IMG/VR virus record: IMGVR_UViG_3300050175_000044
Location: 1 to 24,813 of that record
Length of the DNA stretch: 24,813 nt
Strand: one strand, 5' to 3'
Source: a virus
How positions within the stretch are numbered: position 1 is the stretch's first letter; each line of letters begins with the position of its first letter. The translations under genes were made by a program, and so were the position numbers. Positions 20,965-24,813 of the stretch are shown here, piece by piece. The notes below the pieces were generated by a model. The model made no database searches. It worked only from the letters and a program-made list of their open reading frames with translations, and was not told the DNA's origin.

Positions 20965-21361
20965 CATAGTCATTCAAATGGGTTTGAACTATTTTGATTT
21001 ACTCATAGTTCCTTGTATAAGATTGTAGAAGGTAGAAAACAGGAAATCAAGATATTTTGCACTAAAGATTTTCGCAAGGGGTGCAATGGCGTATATAGCA
21101 CCTTTTCAGAATCATTCTGAAATCATTCTGTAATCAAGTTGAGGTAATGAGTTCTACAGGAAAATACAGTAATTACTTGTTTTTATTGTACAAAACACTA
21201 CAAGCTAAACTGTAGTGCATTGTTTCTATAAGAGGTGGTTTGTATCTCTACGATTTAATTTTGCTGCTTGAAGGTTGTTGTAAGTCATTGTTAAGACTCC
21301 TGTTTCGAATATTGGAGGGCTTTTCGCCCTCCATAGCATCTATATAGCACTTTCCCTGGAA
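20965..21361. promoter_or_regulatory. int control region, probable attP neighbourhood
   Basis: There is no gene in about 400 nt. Leftward promoter 1 is TTGATT (21045-21050), 17 bp, TACAAT (21022-21027). Leftward promoter 2 is TTGCGA (21072-21077), 17 bp, TATCTT (21049-21054), overlapping the operator CAAGGGG-N6-GGCGTAT (21075-21094). TCAGAAT-C-ATTCTGA (21106-21120) is palindromic, and AATCATTCTG repeats 11 bp apart (21110, 21121). A GGAGGGC/GCCCTCC stem lies near 21316-21334. The attP core cannot be fixed without host junctions. Confidence 0.6.
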
Positions 21362-21535
21362 TTAACCGATCCGGATATGCAACATGATAACGCTAAGGGT
21401 TAAACAAATTAATGCCGCAACCAGGGCCAGGGCAAATCCGGTTAAGGCATAGCCCAGGATAAAAGCCAGGGCAAATCCAATTGAAATAGGTGATAGAATG
21501 CTCAAAATCCAGTTCAAATCAATGTTTTCATCCAT
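21362..21535 (-). CDS. 57-aa membrane protein
   Basis: The frame reads MDENIDLNWILSILSPISIG, then FALAFILGYALTGFALALVA and ALICLTLSVIMLHIRIG. It is hydrophobic from about residue 9 to 52, enough for two tight helices. GFALA occurs twice, encoded by a 13-nt duplication (GGATTTGCCCTGG), suggesting internal repeat growth. AGGGAG is 8 nt before the ATG. It diverges from the AP2-like gene. Superinfection exclusion or lysis are possible roles; neither is supported directly. Confidence 0.7.
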   Translation of the reverse strand: MDENIDLNWILSILSPISIGFALAFILGYALTGFALALVAALICLTLSVIMLHIRIG

Positions 21536-21564
21536 GAAATTAACTCCCTTTTATTGTATGGTTA

Positions 21565-21610
21565 GAATATCCACATAAATCTGTACTGCATAGTATGGAC
21601 TTGGATATTC
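21565..21610. promoter_or_regulatory. Inverted repeat between divergent genes
   Basis: GAATATCC (21565-21572) and GGATATTC (21603-21610) are exact complements 30 bp apart, in the 120-bp gap between two divergently transcribed genes. They could be paired operators or an RNA stem; TACT/AGTA lies between them. Confidence 0.45.
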
Positions 21611-21655
21611 AAATACGTTACTTTTATTAAGCCTTTACAAGGATTGGAGAAAATT

Positions 21656-22126
21656 ATGGCAAAGTCAAATCAGGCTAGAAATGTCACTCGAATTTCAGGG
21701 GAATGGATATGCAGAGATTTGGAAGGCTGGCGCGTTTCTGTGCCTTGCCAGGGAGGACATAAATACTTTCCTTTCGCTGAATATGGCGGCAGCGCAAAGT
21801 CGTTAAACGCGGCCAGGGGCTTTCATAGAGCAATGCTGATCCAGCTCGAAAAAGACCGGGCTTATGAAAAGAAGCATGGTGAAAAACCACATAGGGAGGT
21901 TTTGAATTCACGCAATCGTAGCGGCTATCGGAATATTGCCGTTATGTATATGCCTAACCTGGAAGGTCGGCCAAATGTCGTTTATACCGTGTACTGGAAT
22001 AAAAACCGTATTCAGCATAGTAAGCGATTTTCAAGTCACGAATACAAACATGCTTCTTATGCACTAGAAGCAGCAATTGAATTTAGGGATGAACTATTTG
22101 GTAGAAAAGGAATGAAAAGACGTTGA
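21656..22126 (+). CDS. AP2-like DNA-binding protein without nuclease domain
   Basis: This 156-aa protein holds two copies of an AP2/integrase-arm-like beta-sheet plus helix: WICRDLEGWRVSVPCQGGHK... SAKSLNAARGFHRAMLI (residues 15-65), and GYRNIAVMYMPNLEGRPNVV YTVYWNKNRI... ALEAAIEFRDELFG (about 90-150). In phages such modules usually accompany HNH or GIY-YIG nucleases; none is present here, so a regulator or DNA-bending role is likelier. I chose ATG 21656 (GGAG 6 nt upstream) over TTG 21644. A UUCG-capped hairpin follows. Confidence 0.65.
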   Translation: MAKSNQARNVTRISGEWICRDLEGWRVSVPCQGGHKYFPFAEYGGSAKSLNAARGFHRAMLIQLEKDRAYEKKHGEKPHREVLNSRNRSGYRNIAVMYMPNLEGRPNVVYTVYWNKNRIQHSKRFSSHEYKHASYALEAAIEFRDELFGRKGMKRR

Positions 22127-22138
22127 ACTATCCATATC

Positions 22139-22158
22139 GCTCCTGGTTCGCCAGGAGC
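22139..22158 (+). terminator. UUCG-capped hairpin between genes
   Basis: GCTCCTGG-TTCG-CCAGGAGC is a perfect 8-bp stem with the very stable UUCG loop, 12 nt past the AP2-like gene stop. No T-tract follows (CTAACTTAAG), so it may be an mRNA stabiliser or partial terminator rather than a full one. Confidence 0.6.
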
Positions 22159-22179
22159 CTAACTTAAGAGGTTGAGACC

Positions 22180-22644
22180 ATGAATAAAGGTGGTGGATTA
22201 CAAGAAAGAATCGTTGCCATGATGAAAGAAAAGGGAAGTCAAAATACATTATGGACACGGGAAGAAGTTATGGCGGAATTGAATTTGGAAAAGACCCAGG
22301 CCGAGAACGCACTTTATAATGCTTTTCGCAAACCTAACAATCCTCTATTACATCGCCATAAGGAAAAAGATGCAGACGGCAATGCTCGTTATGCTTTGCA
22401 CATCAAGGAAGAAAATCGAGATATTTATACGCCATCTAAAGGCAAAGGAACTAAGAATCCAGTTATTCGGGGGCTTAAAAAAAGCAGGAAAAAATCACGG
22501 CTACCAACCGCTAAAGAATTGCGTAAAATGTTCTCTGAGGCGCAAAATCATATGGCAATTTTAGAAGATGCTGTCTTAGCTGTAACAGAGCGATACGAAG
22601 AAATCGACAAAGCAGCGACTAAACTAAAAGACCTATACGAATAA
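22180..22644 (+). CDS. Hypothetical HTH/coiled-coil protein
   Basis: This 154-aa protein has residues 1-65 reading like a winged or HTH domain (LQERIVAMMKEKGSQNTLWT, REEVMAELNLEKTQAENALY), a basic linker (GLKKSRKKSRLPTAKELRKM) and a C-terminal helix with heptads (AVLAVTERYEEIDKAATKLK). DNA binding is likely; no family is recognised. The start carries the exact shared word GAGGTTGAGACCATG (22168-22182). Confidence 0.65.
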   Translation: MNKGGGLQERIVAMMKEKGSQNTLWTREEVMAELNLEKTQAENALYNAFRKPNNPLLHRHKEKDADGNARYALHIKEENRDIYTPSKGKGTKNPVIRGLKKSRKKSRLPTAKELRKMFSEAQNHMAILEDAVLAVTERYEEIDKAATKLKDLYE

Positions 22645-22674
22645 TAATAGGCAATAACCAAATGGGACTTAATC

Positions 22675-23052
22675 ATGAACCGCACTTACCAATTAACTTT
22701 GGATACTTTCGGCGTGCATCCTAGATTTAACATCGCTGTTAAACTTTGTGTTCTGATATTAAAGCATCCGCCCTATTTACCTTTGCACAAAGCCGCACCG
22801 ATCTTGGATATTTCTATTTCTTACGTGGAACAAATTACTCGAAATCTACGTGAGAATAAGATCGTGGCTTCTCAGCGCGGCCCTGGTGGTGGTATTTATC
22901 TGTTATATGATCCAAAAAACCTCACCCTGGCCAAAATCCTGGATGCAATGTCTGCAACCCCTAGAAATTCTATGGATAAAATCATTCGAGGCTATCTAGA
23001 TAACTGCTTAGATAATATAAGCCTTTGGGAGGTATGGCAAAAAACTAAATAA
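22675..23052 (+). CDS. Rrf2-type transcription regulator lacking Fe-S cysteines
   Basis: This 125-aa protein has the Rrf2 signature: LPLHKAAPILDISISYVEQI, then TRNLRENKIVASQRGPGGGI Y (residues about 36-75), and LTLAKILDAM. IscR/NsrR-type members hold three cysteines after this block; here only one (C110, DNCLDN) is present, so it should not bind a cluster. A phage-borne Rrf2 regulator next to int suggests a lysogeny repressor or a mimic of a host regulator. No strong ribosome site is visible (GGGACTTAATC). Confidence 0.75.
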   Translation: MNRTYQLTLDTFGVHPRFNIAVKLCVLILKHPPYLPLHKAAPILDISISYVEQITRNLRENKIVASQRGPGGGIYLLYDPKNLTLAKILDAMSATPRNSMDKIIRGYLDNCLDNISLWEVWQKTK

Positions 23053-23055
23053 GTG

Positions 23056-23130
23056 CAACTTGCACAACTTTTACACAACTTGGATTTTTTAATATAGACA
23101 CTTGATTTAGGGAGATTAAAACCCTATAGT
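23056..23130 (+). promoter_or_regulatory. CAACTT repeats and promoter before the XRE gene
   Basis: CAACTT occurs at 23056-23061, 23065-23070 and 23076-23081. TTGATT (23102-23107) and TATAGT (23125-23130) are 17 bp apart, and TAGGG/CCCTA (23108-23112, 23122-23126) make an inverted repeat in the spacer. The layout is a regulated promoter for the genes at 23186 and 23406. Confidence 0.6.
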
Positions 23131-23185
23131 TAAATACCCTAAGCCCATTGTGGTTTAGAGTGTATCTAACTATGGAGGTTGAGGC

Positions 23186-23398
23186 ATGAAAACAATGACT
23201 GCTAGTCAGTTCCGGAAAGTAAGGGAGGATGTTCTAGAAATGACACGCCGAGAATTCGCAAAAAAGTTTGGCTTTACGCCAAGGCATGTACGCGATCTCG
23301 AACAAGGCATAAAGAGAATCACACAAAAGAATACAATGCTCATGACCCTGGCTAGAGTTGCCAAGGAAAATGATCTTGTTGATTTTGAGAGATTGTGA
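23186..23398 (+). CDS. XRE-family helix-turn-helix regulator
   Basis: This 70-aa protein has MTASQFRKVREDVLEMTRRE followed by FAKKFGFTPRHVRDLEQGIK (residues 4-43), a canonical Cro/CI-type HTH in which FGFTPRHVRDLEQG is the turn and recognition helix. It has no dimerisation or protease domain, so it is a small repressor. It may be the missing counterpart of the Cro-like protein at 18902. Its start has a shortened shared word, GAGGTTGAGGCATG (23175-23188). Confidence 0.8.
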   Translation: MKTMTASQFRKVREDVLEMTRREFAKKFGFTPRHVRDLEQGIKRITQKNTMLMTLARVAKENDLVDFERL

Positions 23399-23405
23399 GG
23401 TGGTT

Positions 23406-23669
23406 ATGAAATATTTAATCAGTAGTCTTGTTGTAATCGGCTTGTTAGTAATCGGCATCGTTATAGATGGTCGCATTGATCAGGTTAACAAAGTAGCCAC
23501 TAATGTTCCGTATGGTTATGGCTATTGCCTGTACAAAACTGGCGGCAACATTAGCGATTGTTCTGTTGTTGCATGGCGGCGTTTGACGGATAAGGAATAT
23601 AAGCAGTGCATGAAAGACACAACTTATCCGGCAGCCTGTCTTAACCAGGAGGACGTTATTGAATCGTAG
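23406..23669 (+). CDS. Membrane-anchored Cys-rich protein
   Basis: This 87-aa protein has an N-terminal anchor, MKYLISSLVVIGLLVIGIVI (1-20), then a periplasmic-looking domain with C41, C52, C68 and C78, which could form two disulfides. No signal-peptidase site is obvious, so it probably stays anchored. I chose the ATG at 23406 (GAGGTGG upstream) over an open frame from 23358 overlapping the XRE gene. An immunity or surface-exclusion role is inference. Confidence 0.65.
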   Translation: MKYLISSLVVIGLLVIGIVIDGRIDQVNKVATNVPYGYGYCLYKTGGNISDCSVVAWRRLTDKEYKQCMKDTTYPAACLNQEDVIES

Positions 23670-23691
23670 CGGCCTGAATTTAGCTAACTAC

Positions 23692-23714
23692 AAGGGGGCA
23701 TTTGCCCCCTTTTT
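23692..23714 (+). terminator. Strong intrinsic terminator
   Basis: AAGGGGGCA (23692-23700) pairs with TGCCCCCTT (23703-23711) and T residues follow. It ends the rightward regulator unit. The leftward late genes stop at 23713, so the stem also lies just past their last stop, but the minus strand lacks a T-tract there. Confidence 0.9.
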
Positions 23715-23871
23715 ATTTACACTTCCCGGTAGTTGCATCATATTCGTACCCTTCACCATAACAAGCTGCACGTTTTTGTGAAGCCTGTCGTTTGGTCAAC
23801 TTTTTCTTGGCACCTTCTGCCATGCCACTACCTAGCGGCACATCTTCCGGTTTACGTTTCTTAGCGGCCAT
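23713..23871 (-). CDS. Small basic phage protein (52 aa)
   Basis: The frame starts MAAKKRKPEDVPLGSGMAEG and continues with a Lys/Gln-rich centre and GYEYDATTGKCK at the end; two cysteines are present. The final (G)YxYdaxTGKC motif is common in small phage late proteins of unknown role. AAGAGG is about 9 nt before the ATG. The start overlaps the upstream stop by one base (TAATG). Confidence 0.65.
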   Translation of the reverse strand: MAAKKRKPEDVPLGSGMAEGAKKKLTKRQASQKRAACYGEGYEYDATTGKCK

Positions 23872-24020
23872 TAGTATTTCCTCTTTTTCTTCCGTGGTTT
23901 GTGAGTGCCTTTAACCTTGCCCTTGTTCTGGCTGGCATAAAATACATCCTCACCCTTTTCCTTGCCATATTCCTTTTCCATGGCCTTTTTAATCTTCTTG
24001 CCCTTTGCGGTCAGTGGCAT
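23871..24020 (-). CDS. Small conserved-looking basic phage protein (49 aa)
   Basis: The frame starts MPLTAKGKKIKKAMEKEYGK, followed by EKGEDVFYASQNKGKVKG and a poly-basic tail. The MPLT.KGKKI...M...YG..KGE.VFYAS.NKG pattern is familiar from many tailed phages; function is unknown. I chose the start at 24020 because AGGAGG lies upstream; a longer frame to 24089 begins at a non-initiating position inside another gene. Confidence 0.75.
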   Translation of the reverse strand: MPLTAKGKKIKKAMEKEYGKEKGEDVFYASQNKGKVKGTHKPRKKKRKY

Positions 24021-24150
24021 TTCCTTTACCTCCTGCTTTATCATAAACGTGAATACCGTGCTGGTCATGTTCATCCATATCAGAATCACAATTAATATAG
24101 ATCGTACATCCGGATAACATAATCATGAACGCTAGTATTAATAATTTCAC
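23989..24150 (-). CDS. Candidate small lipoprotein (53 aa, GTG start)
   Basis: The frame reads MKLLILAFMIMLSGCTIYIN at the start. It is a short hydrophobic signal with lipobox LSGC (Cys15), then an acidic, His-rich chain, CDSDMDEHDQHGIHVYD, ending at 23989. The GTG overlaps the previous stop (TAGTG), and the next gene starts inside it. No independent ribosome site is seen. Small lipoproteins here could be spanin-like, but the Pro-rich Rz1 pattern is absent. Confidence 0.5.
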   Translation of the reverse strand: MKLLILAFMIMLSGCTIYINCDSDMDEHDQHGIHVYDKAGGKGNATDRKGQED

Positions 24151-24813
24151 TACAAATTATAGATAACGCAGTTGTCAAATTCATCATTGGAAGTAGACCC
24201 GTATGTAGTCACGCCAAAGCCTGTTCCTGCCGCATGAGCCGTAACAGTGCCTTGCAATACCTGAACGCCATCTATAAAGCAAGTTATTGTGCTACCCTTG
24301 CAGACAGCCTTAAGCCTGTAAGTCTGGCCAGTTGTAAAAGTAAATGAACCGCTTACATCAGTTGCGACTGTACCAGCCGTCCATGTAACAATTTCAATTG
24401 CACTTTCCGGGCCTCGATACCGGAATGATAACGTGTTGCCATCAGATACACTGCGCATCATCAGGCCGCCGCGCCTACCAGTAACATAACGCATGTCTAT
24501 TTCAATGGATGCATCTGCACCGGCTGCATTGGCTATTGCACCTTCTGCCGACAAACTTATGCGCAATGAATTGCTTTGAATTGTTAATGCGCTAGTAGGC
24601 GGGCCAGCGTCTGCGGTTCGCAATATCCATGGGCCGCCCTTATCCGGCGTATGATTTTGCAGCAAAACACCATTGGTATCTGTGAACGTATCGACTAATG
24701 CAATAACGGTATCGCAATAATAACTAAACTGTAAATCATTTAATGTTTCTCCGACTGCCCCCTGCGCTTTTAGCCACGCAACATAACGATCATTGAATTG
24801 GCCAGCGGGTATT
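24150..24813 (-). CDS. Tail/fibre protein, C-terminal part (partial)
   Basis: The gene is open through the right edge, with at least 220 codons and no start in the window. The visible chain includes IPAGQFNDRYVAWLKAQG, then DTFTDTNGVLLQNHTPDKGG PW and a concanavalin/LamG-like beta sandwich (ASIEIDMRYV, GGLMMRSVSDGNTLSFRYRG, GQTYRLKAVCKGSTITCFID GVQVLQG, GTGFGVTTYG). This C-terminal sandwich is typical of phage tail and fibre proteins that touch carbohydrate or receptors. It is translated before the lipoprotein and small basic genes, at the end of the tail operon. Confidence 0.75.
   Translation of the reverse strand, partial: IPAGQFNDRYVAWLKAQGAVGETLNDLQFSYYCDTVIALVDTFTDTNGVLLQNHTPDKGGPWILRTADAGPPTSALTIQSNSLRISLSAEGAIANAAGADASIEIDMRYVTGRRGGLMMRSVSDGNTLSFRYRGPESAIEIVTWTAGTVATDVSGSFTFTTGQTYRLKAVCKGSTITCFIDGVQVLQGTVTAHAAGTGFGVTTYGSTSNDEFDNCVIYNL

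Noticed and set aside
21296-21320. TTTCGAAT flanked by CTCC/GGAG, resembling a tRNA T-arm as an attP core
   Set aside because: Only four base pairs fit; the G53-C61 pair and the five-pair T-stem are missing, and no tRNA body lies nearby.

Overview
The window looks like most of a temperate podovirus-type phage genome from a Gram-negative host. A proteobacterial host is inferred from strong AGGAGG-type ribosome sites, sigma70-like promoters, a secreted outer-membrane beta-barrel protein and a lipoprotein. It contains no rRNA, no convincing tRNA, no IS element and no CRISPR array. Almost every gene starts at a clear ribosome site, many overlap by 1-60 nt, and most are short, as in phage genomes. 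The host species cannot be named from the sequence.

Layout. (1) 1-5525, leftward, head/packaging operon: wHTH protein, small terminase, large terminase, a small unknown, T7-type portal, Bbp19-like protein, scaffold, and the first 23 codons of the major capsid protein, which runs off the left edge. (2) 5526-8763: a direct-repeat control region, a small basic protein on the plus strand behind an unusual leader hairpin, and leftward small genes, including a phage-borne outer-membrane protein with its own terminator and a chain of overlapping small cytosolic, zinc-binding and membrane proteins. (3) 8764-9696: about 0.9 kb with little coding, but long inverted repeats and a terminator that suggest a structured RNA, then a promoter. 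(4) 9697-12606, rightward: an accessory operon of unknown genes. Each spacer carries hairpins and nearly every start is preceded by the same 15-nt word GAGGTTGAGACCATG. (5) 12581-19132, leftward early replication operon: a Cro/YdaS-like regulator, an SSB-like protein, a ParB-like protein, a RusA resolvase, a VirE/PriCT-type ATPase, small unknowns and a YkgJ-type cysteine-cluster protein; a second highly structured gap lies at 13315-13667. (6) 19343-20952, leftward: excisionase-like protein and tyrosine integrase, each with its own recognisable promoter. (7) 21362-23669: a small membrane protein (leftward), then an AP2-like protein, an HTH/coiled-coil protein, an Rrf2-type regulator, an XRE-type regulator and a membrane-anchored Cys-rich protein (rightward), ending in a strong terminator. 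(8) 23713-24813, leftward: the end of a tail/late operon, with the C-terminal part of a LamG-like tail protein, a small lipoprotein and two small basic proteins.

How it fits together: the Cro-type protein and the xis/int pair set the lysis/lysogeny programme. The leftward early operon replicates and recombines DNA, and the terminase-portal-capsid operon builds heads. The late operon leaves the window at the left edge, and the tail operon enters from the right edge in the same direction. Phage genes also flank int on both sides. Both facts suggest a circular, unintegrated genome (or a phage-plasmid) opened at an arbitrary point rather than a prophage cut at attP.

The most unusual points are: a near-canonical parS centromere sequence 411 bp upstream of the phage parB-like gene; a translational regulon marked by GAGGTTGAGACCATG, with hairpin-bearing leaders, covering int, regulators and the accessory operon but not the head genes; a start codon buried in a perfect 10-bp hairpin behind a three-codon leader peptide; and a duplicated operator/-35 module controlling both cro and int.
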